Assembly (NCBI RefSeq): GCF_018812025.1
Contig: NC_063054.1
Coordinates: 11,026,082-11,090,081 of the forward strand
Direction of reading: 5' to 3'
Source: Megalobrama amblycephala
Taxonomy: Eukaryota; Chordata; Actinopteri; Cypriniformes; Xenocyprididae
DNA: 64,000 nt
Shown here: piece after piece, positions 1 through 12,100 of the stretch
Numbering within the stretch: the first letter of the stretch is position 1
How the letters are laid out: each line of letters begins with the position of its first letter
The notes under the pieces: model-generated
The model's database searches: none
Seen by the model: only the letters and a program-made list of their open reading frames with translations
Told to the model about the DNA's origin: nothing
Program-made: the position numbers and the translations under genes

Positions 1-1194
1 CGACACTTGCTGCTGATTGGCTGTAAGTGTTTTGGTCCACTTTCAACAGCTTTTCTCAGAAATTGCTTACTGCACTTTTAAATTAATTATATGTATTGTA
101 GTTTAAATGTTTATTAAATGCAGTTAGTTGAACTTGACCCACTCAAGTAGGACTTAAGTACTTCTTGTAAACTATGTAATTTCATAATTCTATTGTCTAT
201 GCAATATGGTTAAGGTGCCAAATATACTGACAGGTATTTATGGTAAACTTTAATATCATTTCTATTTAAATTTGTTGTTTTATAAATATATTCGTAGTTA
301 TGGATTAGTAAGGGTAAAGTTGCAATATAGTACATTTACAATGTTAACTTTTAAATGTACAATCAAATAACACTCTACAGTTAAAATTAGAATCAATTTG
401 ACTTTCATGTTCTTTAATATGTTTATCAGTAGTTTAGAATAAGTGTACTTCTTTAAAGCCTGACAAAAGATTGTTAAAGTACAGTATATTGATTTAAAGT
501 GTACTTTAAAGCAAAACATTTGATTTGACGTTACTACAACGTGTGTTAAGAAACAATCATAAAATGTGCTCTTTACACTTAAGTGGCCTTTTACTTATTG
601 CTGTATCGGGATTCTCTCACAACTAAGTGTCTTAAATCGTTTGCAGTTTGTCTCAACTTGCTTAACTGAATGTCTACACAGATGTTATGTTGCTGTTAAC
701 CAGCTGTAATATTTAACATCATCCTGACTGTCGTTGACCTCGTAGAATTTTGAAGATAGCAGGGATTTCACAGCCTTGAATCACAGTTATGTGCTGATTT
801 GTTGAGTTGACTTTTTCAGTGTCTGTACTGTAAAATCTTTCTCTAAAAATCCAGGCAACACTCTAACACATGCACTACACCAGCAACACAACCAAATCCT
901 GTTTAATAGCCTTTTCTGTTTGTATAATCAGTGTCCAAGAAACGTAATGTTTTTTTCCTCACCGCTGTTTGACCGGTGTTCACTGGACTGTGTCTAATAT
1001 GAAGTGCTCAGGGTGGTTAGGAAGAACCAATGTGTTTTTTGTCCCTAGGCTTGGAGTTAAATTTTTTGTACCGTTAATGGCAGCTGTTTATATTCTGGCT
1101 TGAAGATTTGTATCAGAGTTGGGAATCTACTTGCTGCAGTGCAGTTTCCATGTAGCAATTATCATCAAAAAGCAAATTAAGTAATTTTAAGTCT

Positions 1195-1445
1195 TTCCAT
1201 CAAGAGGTGCATCATTTTTTGGCCAAGATCTTGTATTGACAATGCAAGAGGTGAGCACTCTGTAAAGTCTCCTCCAGCACATCCCAAAGACTTTCAATTA
1301 ATTTAAGGTCTGGACTCAGGTGACAAATCATGTGTGAAAATGATTCTTCATCCTCCCTCCCAACCATTCCTTCACAATTTGAGCCTGATGAATCTTGGCT
1401 TTGTCATCCTGGAATATGGCCATGATACGTCTTCCTACATGGTTG
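1195..1445 (-). pseudogene. Tc1-like transposase C-terminal remnant
   Basis: On the minus strand, two frames give FQDDKAKIHQAQIVKEW and then SPDLKLIESLWDVLEETLQS, the second Asp region and the SPDL-PIE-LW region of Tc1 transposases. A frameshift separates the two blocks, and no terminal repeats were found beside it. It is an old dead fragment inside the b4galt6 intron. Confidence 0.75.
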
Positions 1446-2094
1446 TTTAAGAAATAAAAATCGATACACTCCATCAATTACAGTTAGAAGAACTGTTGCT
1501 AAACATAACATGCTAGGAATATAGTAATCACAGAAATAATGATCCAATCATACAATCTTAAGCATTTGTCTATTTAAATCCAAACAGCGACCTTTTTTTT
1601 TGGCTTTGCAGTATATCAGTGCAAATCGGATGTGTAGACAATGTATTCAATTCAATTCACATTTATTTGTGTAGCGCTTTTCACAATACATATCGTTTCA
1701 AAGCAGCTTTACAGAGAATGCATGTCAACGTTACAATTTAGAGAATGCATTTAGCTATCAATGTAATAATTTAGGCAATTTAATTTACAATCACTGTTAG
1801 CAGATTAATTGAAGGTAAAAGCATCTTTCATGTTGCCATCTTTCTAAAGTCATTTTTAGAAAGATGACTTTAGAAAGTAATTTGGCTCCAAATCTCATTT
1901 GAAAATGGTCATTTTGACTCCCCTCTTCAAAATAGTGGATTACCCTGCAAATGCACATCCGTAACATTTAATATTTTGGCTTTACTAATCACTAATTATG
2001 TTTGTCTTTCTTTATAAAAAATGCTAACAAAACCTGGGGAACTTCCTGAAATTTGATTGATTTGACATGGAATGACTGTTTTGTATATTTTAAA

Positions 2095-2430
2095 ATGTAT
2101 TCTGTCAAAACTGAATTTTCAGCATCACTACTCCAGTCTTCAGTGTCACATGATACTTCAGAAATAATTCTAATATGATGATTTGCTGTTCAGGAAACAT
2201 TTCTTCTTCTTATCAATGTTGAAAAACATTTGTTGCTTAATATTTTTGTGGAAACTGATACAGAAAACTGATACTGGTACTGTTTTTTTTTTTTTTTTTT
2301 CAGTATTCTTTGAATAGAAAGTTCAAAAGAGCAGCATTTATATAAAACGGAAATCTTTCAACATTATAAAAATGTCTTTACCGACACTTTTAATCAATTT
2401 AATGCATACTTGCTGAATGAAAGTATATTA
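2095..2430. repeat. fragment of a foldback DNA-transposon family also seen at 58-62 kb
   Basis: It shares blocks such as ccagtcttcagtgtcacatg and gaatagaaagttcaaaag with the copies at 57.99-58.53, 59.18-60.02 and 61.48-61.83 kb. Both ends are missing. Confidence 0.7.
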
Positions 2431-2989
2431 ATTTACATGCAGTATCCAAAAAAAAAAAAAAAAAAAAAATCAGTCAATATAGATTTTAGTCCACACAGAT
2501 ATCATGGGTTTATACTTATGTGCTTATATAGTTTGTCCCTTAGCAGGATGTGAAGCTCAGTTCAGACTTCCCTTCAGACCCACAGTTGAAACGTGTAATG
2601 GTTGGCATTCTGCTGATCTCGGTTCATTTCTCCCTCATATATGGACACAGAAACATTGGACTCGGGAATGCTGACATAATCTTAACTGTAGCGGTTAAAC
2701 TAAAACAAAACCACATTACACTGACAAGAACCGAGGCTGAATGCAGATAGCCATTCATGCTTACAATGATAGCTGCTTATAGTTTCAACATTTGCCATTT
2801 TCTAATAATGCCTCTCTTAGGAGCTTCCCAGTGAGAGGAAGAGGAGAAAAAGCTTTCGGTTTTGCTGTCCAGTTACAAATGTTTTACAATGTGGACATTA
2901 TACTGTACTTCTGAGTACAATGACCAACACTGTTTCCTCGACATCTTTTGGGAATTGCTTTAAACACTCTTTCTCTTTCTTTGTTTCAG

Positions 2990-3106
2990 TCAACACATAT
3001 TTCTTCATGGTACAGGCTCAGGGTATCATGTTACGAGACAATGTGCGGACCATTGGTCACATGATCAGGCTATACACCAATAAGAACAGCACTCTCAACG
3101 GCACAG
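2990..3106 (+). CDS. b4galt6: b4galt6 exon 2
   Basis: The acceptor is tttgtttcag and the donor gtaagag. The exon starts with two bases completing a Val codon from the missing exon 1, then reads NTYFFMVQAQGIMLRDN and continues into the MIRLYTNKNSTLNGT stem. It carries the lumenal start and an N-glycosylation sequon (NST). Confidence 0.94.
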
Positions 3107-6100
3107 GTAAGAGTCAACGACAACATCTCTTTATAATAACATTGGCCTGACTGATCTTTGAACTGAACCATATTGCAAAGGCCCAGGTATAATATTCCTC
3201 ATTCTGTTTTGTGAAGCGCACAGTGAGCGTGCCAGTATTTCAAAGTATAATCCATTGACCGTGAATGTGGATAGATGTGTTCAGTGAGTTCGTACTATAT
3301 CCTGGACCTTTGTTTTTGAGTGCTCAAATTACTTGCACATGTATTGTTGTTGTCCGTGTGTACACAAAATTTGTTTATATGGACAATGACATTTACATCA
3401 CGCAAACTGCCCACAGGCTGGAGCGAAACATTGACTAGGTAGTATACTTTCGCTTTAGTGGATCCTGTTCCTGGTCTCACTGTGAACTCTTCATCATGTT
3501 GTTCCATGGCAAAAAAAAACGTATTTGTAATCTCAGAAGTCAGAATGTATAATAACTTTATAAATTATCTAGTGTCATAGAACGTATAGGCTGTTGAAGG
3601 ATCTTAACCACAGCTAAAGAGCTTTTTAGACACTCTCATTCAGTTCTTTTCACTGTCCAATCCATTCCCAATGAATAAAACCAAGTGCCGCCACATACTT
3701 TTCTTGGTGAATACCTTTTCACTCATGAACAAGTCACATTATGAAAATAAAATGGGAACAGTAATTCACATTAACTTTAATATGTGTCTGACTGTCTTTG
3801 TTTAACAGATTATCCTGATGGAAATAATTCTAGCGAGTATATCGCTCAGCCAACCACATACCTACCTGAGAACTTCACATATGCTCAGAACCTGCCCTGT
3901 CCCGAACGATTACCTTCTATGAGTAAGTTAAACCATTTATTTGTCTACCTGACTCAAATTATTTGAGTTTTGTGTTAGATTAGGGGTAGGTGATATGACC
4001 AAAATCTTATTTCTTTAATCTATAATCTTACGATATGCGTAATTTTATTTCACGATAACAATATAGATCACTATATAGTTATTTTTTCTTAAAATAATAT
4101 AGTTTATCATAAAAAAAAACTTTTTTTATAATATTAACTTAAAGTAAAAAAAAAAAAAAAAAACTCAAGCTTACTGAAGACAAGTAAACACTAAGTGATA
4201 AAATAAGATCAAAAAAACTAATTACAAGCAATAGGACAAAACTACAATAGAACAAAGACACAAATAAAATAGACCTACCTGAAAAACTCCAAGCACAAAA
4301 TAAGAAATAATACGTCAAGGTCAAGGGAGTATTTATTGTCTCCCTTAGGAGAAATTTGTTCTACAACATCAACACACAACATATGTAGCATCAGTGCTTC
4401 CCACAGGTTTGAAATATACTTGCGGTGGTAACCGGGTGGAAAATCCTTCTATTACCCATGGCACAAAAATGGTCTACTACATGTGACAAACAACAAATAA
4501 TGTGTGATTTTTTAAAAATTTTTTAACGTTTTTTTTTTTTTTTTTTTAATTAATTATAATTATATAGCTTCTATTACATTTAATTACATACTAATATTAT
4601 GCATTATTAATTATGCATTGTAAATTATGCAAAATTACAGCATTTAAATGGCAGAGTTCTCTTTGCTTTGTTATATAGTGTCGCTCTCAGTGAACGTGTT
4701 TACATGTTAAGTCAATGTAAACGCAAATGGCGCGGCGCGAATTGAGCGTTCACGCGCCTGACGCGTCTGATGCGCGAATTGAGCGTCTGGCGCCCTAGAC
4801 GCCCAAGTTGAAAAATCTGAACTTTGGCGTAAATTTGCGGCGCGTTAACCAATCAGGGACTCTGCTTTGGTAACGTGTTTATGACGTGATCAGCGGTGGA
4901 GACCAGAACAAAGATAATAGTCGCTGTGTGTGGCCACCCTGAGCTCTTTGATGTGTCATCATATTTTTATAGAGACAGGAATAAAAAGGACCTTGCCTAG
5001 AAGAGGATAAGTGAAGAAATCGGACAATCTGGTTAGTTGTAAAATGCTTTGCATGATTTTAGCCGTTGATCATAGCCCACCTGCTCGCTAGCAAAAGCCG
5101 GCCGGCATAACAGAGTTAAATTGCCGCTACTAGTTTCCAACTGACAAGATGATGTGTTTATTCAGAGGATCTGTGCAGAAAGAGATGGAAGCCCCTCCCA
5201 TGACGCGAATTGAGCGAATTTTACGCACGTCTGAAGCGTCTGACTTCAAAATGTTCAAGCGTCCAACTAGACGCGTCTGGCGCGAATTTGACGCCCCAGA
5301 CGCGTTCGGTGTGAACGCAGCATTACAACCGTCTATAACATTATATAAAGGCCATAAAGTAGACATTGTCATAATCCAACTTGAGTTCATTAGCAATCAC
5401 TTGGCATAAATGTGCGCTATTCATTGTTTGAGAATCACTTTGAAGCAGTCTGAAGTGCTGTTGCGCGAGCCTGTAGAATGCGCAACAGCGCTGCCTTGTG
5501 ACTTGTCTCTGCAGCGCACGTGGGAAAGTCAGCGGAAGTAAACAGTTCTCGTGCACACGGAACGAGCAGGTGAGGGGAGATTTCCCACTAGTTAATCGAT
5601 CGCGGATGGTTTCATTATCTCGGGCGGATACAGAAGTATAAGAGGATAGAAACAATAAAAGCAAAAATGTGTCTCCAAATATACTTGGGCGGCCGTTAAT
5701 ATACCTGGGCTGCCTGCCCAAGTAAAGTCTATGTGTGGGAAGCACTGAACATACATTAACAACCATCCTAATCCTATAATCCTGCATCATAAAAACAATA
5801 CCATTAAAATAATAAATTACTTAAAGGATTGGTTCATTTCAGGATTAACATTTCCCTGTAATTTACTCACCCCTGTGTCATCCAAGATGTTTGGCTTTTT
5901 TCAGTTGAAAAGAAATTATGGTTTTTGAGGAAAACATTTCAGGACTTTTTTTTTTTTTTCCATATAGTGGACTTCACTGGGGTTCAACGGGTTGAAGGTC
6001 CATATTGCAGTTATAATGCAGATTCAAAGAGCTCTACATGATCCCAGATGAGGAATAAGGGTGTTATCTAGCAAAAAGATTGGCCATTTTCTAAAAAAAA

Positions 6101-9100
6101 AAAAAAAACTTTTATATATACTTTTTAACCACAAATGCTCATCTTGCACTGCTCTGTGTTGGAAAAGTCACATGTGACATAGGTGGAATTACCGCGGTAG
6201 TGTGAAAAACTCTCATCTCATTTTCTCCTCCAACTTCAAATTATTATTATTTATTTATTTCTTTTTTTGTAAAGGCGGATTGACCTAGTCTTTGTAAACA
6301 CTTGCTCGGTACTTCCACCTACGTTACCTATGTTTTCCTCAAAAACCTTAATTTCTTTTCAACTGAAGAAAGGCATGAACATCTTGGAAGACATGGGGGT
6401 GAGTAAATTATCAGGCTTTTAATTCTACAGTGAACTAATCCTTTAAGAGAGAACCACTCAACACAACCCTCAGTTGCCTATTGTACCAGCTATTGGAGAT
6501 ATTTAAACATTCTGCTGTAGTTGCTCATTAATTAATTTAACAGACTGTGGGACAAATGAGTATTTGTATCGACTATGCCTGCATAATGGAACCCTGTATC
6601 TCCAACCAGAGTTCATCAGCGCATACTCAGGCTACAACACGTGAAGAGTCCAATGAAATTTTGTTGGCCTGCTGGATCGTGCAAAGCTCAAAAATATCTT
6701 GTAAAGAGCTGAGTGTCTGTATCCCAATGATTTTTCCTGCCACTCTCACCAAGTTATTTATTTGGGCTCTCAGTTTTACTGTTAAACTCCCAAACCAAAC
6801 AATGATTTCATATCTTAAAACGGTCTCTATCGATGCTTTATCAAAAATAACATTATATTGCTACTCATTGCAACTCTTGAGCAAACACTTGACGTGTGTG
6901 CCATTTAAGCTAACTGTTGATATGGACCTCAAATATTTATAATGAGCAACCTGTTTAATATCTTCTTCACCATGAACCACAACAGAGCTCCTGTCCCCCA
7001 CTGATCTGGGGTCTATAGTTTTCTTAACATTAATCTGCAAATAATGGTTGTCACACCAGTCCACAAACCCTTCTACAGCAGCTTTGTAGACGTCAATACT
7101 GCAGTCTCTTGTCAACTGGTGCAATAATACAGTGTCATCCAAAAATTTCATAATGAATAGATTTGACTGCTGACTAATGCAGTCATTTGTGTAAAGGGTA
7201 AACAGAAATGGTGAGCTTACACACCCTTGCAGGGCCCCTGTACTATTTACTGCAACTTCACCTGTTGTATCCTATTTGTTAAAAAGGAATAATGCAAATT
7301 AATTGTAAAAGGATTAACTTGTAAATGAACTAATTTCTCCAGCAGTCTGTGTGGTTGAATCGAGTTAAACCCAGGACAAAAATCAATAAAAAGCAGCCTA
7401 GCGTAAGCAGCCGGACTCTCCAGATGCTTTAAAACAAGGTGCGTTTATGTAGAGACCGCATTGTTAGTACCACGATTAATTTTGTATGCAAATTGATATT
7501 GATCTAAGGATGGCTCCACTTCCTTACACAGCTCTCCTATTATGATCTTCTCAAATGATTTCATAATATTCGATGTTAAGGCCACTGTCCTATAGTCATT
7601 GTCCTGAGGGCATACATTTTGTGGAATTGGGATTGTAATAGATTTTTTCCAAAGCTCTGGTACTGTTCATATCAGTTGAGAGCTGGAAAAGGCAATGCCA
7701 GGCTGCTGTGAGCTCCTCAGCGAATGTGTTTAAAAGAAAACATGACATTCCGTCTGGTCCTGTTGCCTTACTAGAGCATACATTTTTAAAATCCCTTATA
7801 ACATTTTTATATTTATTTTAACAAATGACAACCGCACTAAGCAGTTTCATACCTTTATAAAAACCGTTATGAAGAAAATGTATAAAATGCTTGCATTTTA
7901 AGTGATACTGAAAGTTTATATTTTGGTCTCATCCGTTTTTCAGCATGTGCTTTATTTGTAAATAGAATTTGGTCTCTTTAATATCAGTCTAAGTGCATTA
8001 AGCCTTTTCTTGAGAGGACACGAGAGGAAACCATTTTTATAAATGTGTTGCGTTCATATTTTGGGCTCATTTGCGTATCTCCACGCAGTATGCTTTAATA
8101 AATGTACAGAATTGTTTGTTTGTCACATGAAGCGGTTTTCTTGTTAAGCACTTGGATGTCCCCGTCAAGTTCTGCTAATTCACGAGCGCAGTGAGAGTCA
8201 GACTTGCAAAGGTAATGTTAATTATTAAACCAAACGAAATCAAAACGTTCAAAAACACTTAGCAATGCCATTCTTTTATTGAGTGATAAGCAGTGGGTTT
8301 AATCAGTGCCATTAATAATAGATTTGCCATCCGGCGTCTTCTCGTCATCTCCTCGACCTGCTTCCCTTGGTGTTTTTACACGTAGAAAAGGCGAAAAAAC
8401 GTTTTTCACTGTCTTGTTTTCTTTCAGAACGATGATCTGAGTTACTATCACAATTATCGATGCAGCATTAATGACATACAATGGTGACATTTTTCACAAT
8501 CATGACAGAAAACAAATTACTGCACTAAACTCAATAACGGAAAGGCTGCGCGATCCTGTCAAGATGGCGAATAAACAAATAAGTTACCCAGAACTCAATG
8601 CGGCGTGACGTCAGATTCGTATTCTCTATAAACTAATTAAAAGTACAGAAAACACTGCATAGTCTTTACTGTGTAAATTAAGTCTAAATTTATTCTTATT
8701 AAAGTTACAAGTGATTCATTCAAGAGCAGTGTGTGATGTTTCTCTTAAACTGCTTCAATTATCATTTTCTGCAGTATCGATGCACAGATATCCGCTATGC
8801 GTTCTTGCTCTCTCTCCTCTCTGATGGCGATTTGATACAAATCCACTTCCTCCCTCACTCGTCTCATTCGCTCTGGTTGAAATAGTGATTGTATTGCTCA
8901 TAACTGAGTCAAACAGCTCACGAATACCAAAATTACTTCTTTTTTTTATTGCTTATTGTGCTTAAACAGTCAAATACATACAAAAATCATGTCAAAATGC
9001 CCGACTTGGCAGGTATTCAGGTGAACACAGTCAGTTTTGAAACATAAATAGTTGAGCGAAAACACATGTTGTATATTGGATCCGTGCATAAGCTCTTAAA

Positions 9101-12100
9101 GGAAACCCCTGGTATTAAGACTTGGATGGCTTGATATAACGTAAATGATGTCTCTTACTGAAATATGTAGTAGAAAACCCATGAAAGATTTACGTTATTT
9201 AAAAAAATTCATGACATATTTGGACAATGGGCAGTGCCATTTTGTTTAGGAGCACAGTGTGTTCTGTGTCAAATGGTTGCACTCGGTGATCTACTGACAC
9301 TGCCCTGTTGTTATTTTTACCGCAACACAACTCGGAATACAATATACGATGCCACATTGTGCAGCTTTTGGTTGTAATTTCCAGTCAAAGGGCAACGAGA
9401 AGCAATGCAAGTTGTTACTGCTTTACTAGCGATAAGAGGAGAAAAGAATGGGAAGTTGTGAATAAAACTTCCTAAAGACCCACGTCTTTGTTCTCTGCAC
9501 TGTAGCCCTGATGACTGAGGCTTTTAAAAGACCACAACTACTGAAAGAGCTTACAGTTGCCGATGAATGAATGAACACTTGTGTATGCGCCAGAGTTTCC
9601 GCTGGAAAAAAATGGTGCCGGTCAAAGTGACCGGCAGAGGTTTTGTTTTCCGGACATTTTGATGATATGCCGGTCAAATATCGCCTCTTAATTAGTCAAG
9701 TTGAGGAACACTGAAAGCAGTTTATGTAACTTAAAAAATGACATAATCAGGCCGTATATGCAACATGTTTATTAGCCTAACTTTCAAATAGACGGGAAAA
9801 AAAACATGAACGTCCGATTGGCGTCAATCAACCAATTGTTTTTTACTATGGTTTCACATTTCATAGTTTAACAAACCAACCCCCCTTCCCCACATAAAAT
9901 ATCCGAATATAGCATTGTTGTTACTCAAGCAAACTTAATTATAAACTCAGTATGTCTCATTTAGCTGGTAACATTTAAATTGGCCACCGTGTGAAATGAC
10001 TCCTTGTCAGATGAACTTGAACGCAACATGGTCATTGCTCTATGTTCATTGAGAGCAGACATTCTCAAATTATTCGACCCTCTTGTGAATCCGTTGCGTC
10101 GTCCTGCCTTTTCGCAGCGCGAACAGAACATTTTTTCGTTACCATCAACTACCTCACATCTTAGCCATGGGAACTTGTCACTCCATTCCGACCGATACGC
10201 CCTACACTTCGGCTTTTTCTCTGGTGGTGGCGGAGCTGTCTGGCTCTGGACATCTGAGGCTTCAGGCGTTCCTGATTCAGTATTCTCCTTCGCGTCTGGC
10301 CTCTGAAAAAAACTTTTAAGGCTAGTCTGCCTGGGCCTGGCCATATTTGAAACATCTCTCAATAGTTCGTGGTTTAGGTCTATATTATAGCCGTTAGGCG
10401 TGCGCTTTATTTGAAATTCAACATGCGATGTTGTTTAAAAACTTTCAAACGGTCGATTCAGATTGTGTTAGGGGGGCGGGGCCGGGATTATTAGGCAGTT
10501 TTAATCTGACAATTTGACCGGAGAGATTTAATTTTGTCGGACATTTAATTTTTTTCCCGGCCAATGTCCGGTAATTACCGGACAACAGAAACCCTGGTAT
10601 GCGCCTGTCGTGGAGACTGACAAGGGTAGCCTATAACGCATCTCGATTAAGACGGACTGCCTCAAAGCTCGTGTGTGCTGTGATGCACAAAATCTGTGAT
10701 CGCATAAAACAGTAGCATCTTCTCCGCATGTTTAACTGTGTGTAATGCATTCAGGTGACATATCAGACTATTTTTACACGTCGATCATACAACAGTTGTT
10801 CGAATAGCCACAGAGACGTTGCATGTCTTCGATGTTTTCATCCTCACTAATTTTGCGCTCTGGCTCAAATTATAAAGGCTGATTGGGTTTTAAAAGGAAC
10901 CCCGTTGATATTAAGGCTTGTATGCATTGCTAGATTACCGTTGCACCAAAACATGATGAAAAGTATCAAACAGATGAAAAGTATCAAAGGCATCAAGGCT
11001 AAAGTTGAGAGCACAAAGACGCAGTTAGGAAGTTTTATTCATCCACATTCTTCACAACTTTCCATTCTTTTCTCCTCTTATCGCTAGTAAAGCAGTGAAG
11101 ACTTACTTCGCTTCTCTTGTAGCTCATCGACTGAAAATTACAACCAAAAGCCGCACAATGTAGCATCGTATATTGTATTCCGAGTTGTGTTGCGGTAAAA
11201 ATAACAACAGGGCAGTGTCAGTAGATCACCGAGTGCAACCATTTGACATCATCGACGTAGAACGCACCGTGCTCCTAAACGAAATGGTGCCCCCAATTGT
11301 CCAAATATGTAATGGATTTTTTAAATAACGTAAATCTTTCATGGGGTTTCTACTACATATTTCAGTAAGAGACATCATTTACGTTATATTAAGCCATACA
11401 AGTCTTAATACCAGGAGTTTCCTTTAAAGTGACAGCAGCCTAATAAACCTGCTGTTGTCTGTCATGTAAATCAAAGAACAAAAGTCAAAGAGAAAATCCC
11501 TCACTGCTCTTGACTGAATAACTGTTGTAACTTTAATTGTAAGTGTTAATCTGCATTTAATTTTGACAATGAAAATTATCCAGTGTTATTTTACATTACA
11601 TTAATTTCTTTATTATTTCTTATCTGAATACTGCTGTTAGACCACTAAAAAATAAAAATAAAACAAAAAAAAACTAAAAACTGTTCTTACTTTTTTACTG
11701 ACTGTTTACTTCTGTTTTTTTGTAAATGTAGTTCAGTGATTCAAATAAAGCCTCCCTGCGTTGAGTCTAAGCTACTACAACAAAATTAGCCAAACTGTCC
11801 AAAAATTGAGATAACAAATTGTCTGTATGGCGCTATATAGGTCTGGGCGGTATATAGGGAGCGGCATTTAATAGACAGAGCCGTAGATCACTGACAAGCT
11901 ACACAATATCGCGTTCATTATCGAAGGCGATTCATCTGCGATATGAACGCGATATTGCTTGGCTTGTCAGTGATCTACGGCTCTGTCTATTAAATGCCGC
12001 TCTATTTGAAAGCAGGTGATGGCGATTTAGCGGAAATCAGGGAACCGGCTTTACTGACGAAATGCGCGTGACAATCGCATGTGATATATCGCCCAGCCCT

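Larger units (their letters stand above)
1..2989 (+). other. b4galt6 intron 1 (3' part)
   Basis: No exon is recognised here. The stretch holds a Tc1 transposase remnant (about 1195-1445), a short repeat near 1650-1735 of a type common in fish, a DNA-transposon fragment (about 2095-2430), a poly-T run at 2281 and a poly-A run near 2450. Positions 1-1190 show nothing distinctive. Confidence 0.6.
9100..11423. mobile_element. Kolobok-like foldback DNA transposon with THAP-encoding arms
   Basis: TTAA flanks both ends (9096-9099 and 11424-11427). The two arms, roughly 9100-9470 and 11035-11423, are inverted copies of each other, ending aggaaac-cctggtatta. Each arm contains the start of a THAP zinc-finger frame (9349 on plus, 11166 on minus; HCAAFGCNFQS). 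TTAA targets plus THAP-domain transposases are the hallmark of the Kolobok superfamily. A hAT element later inserted inside; without it and one target copy the element is about 1.3 kb. Confidence 0.8.

Noticed and set aside
2550..2750. Possible b4galt6 exon 1 or an alternative exon
   Set aside because: The frame MKLSSDFPSDPQLK has no resemblance to the B4GALT6 N-terminus and no convincing donor in phase.
5149..5790. GC-rich block with overlapping frames, a possible CpG island or host exon
   Set aside because: It is made of repeated gcgtctggcgc motifs within a transposon-like region; the frames have no domain.
6547..6942. A 131-codon plus-strand frame
   Set aside because: It is antisense to a decayed LINE reverse transcriptase.
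10004..10306. A 100-codon plus-strand frame in the hAT element
   Set aside because: Antisense to the zinc-finger frame, which has the recognisable C-x2-C motif.
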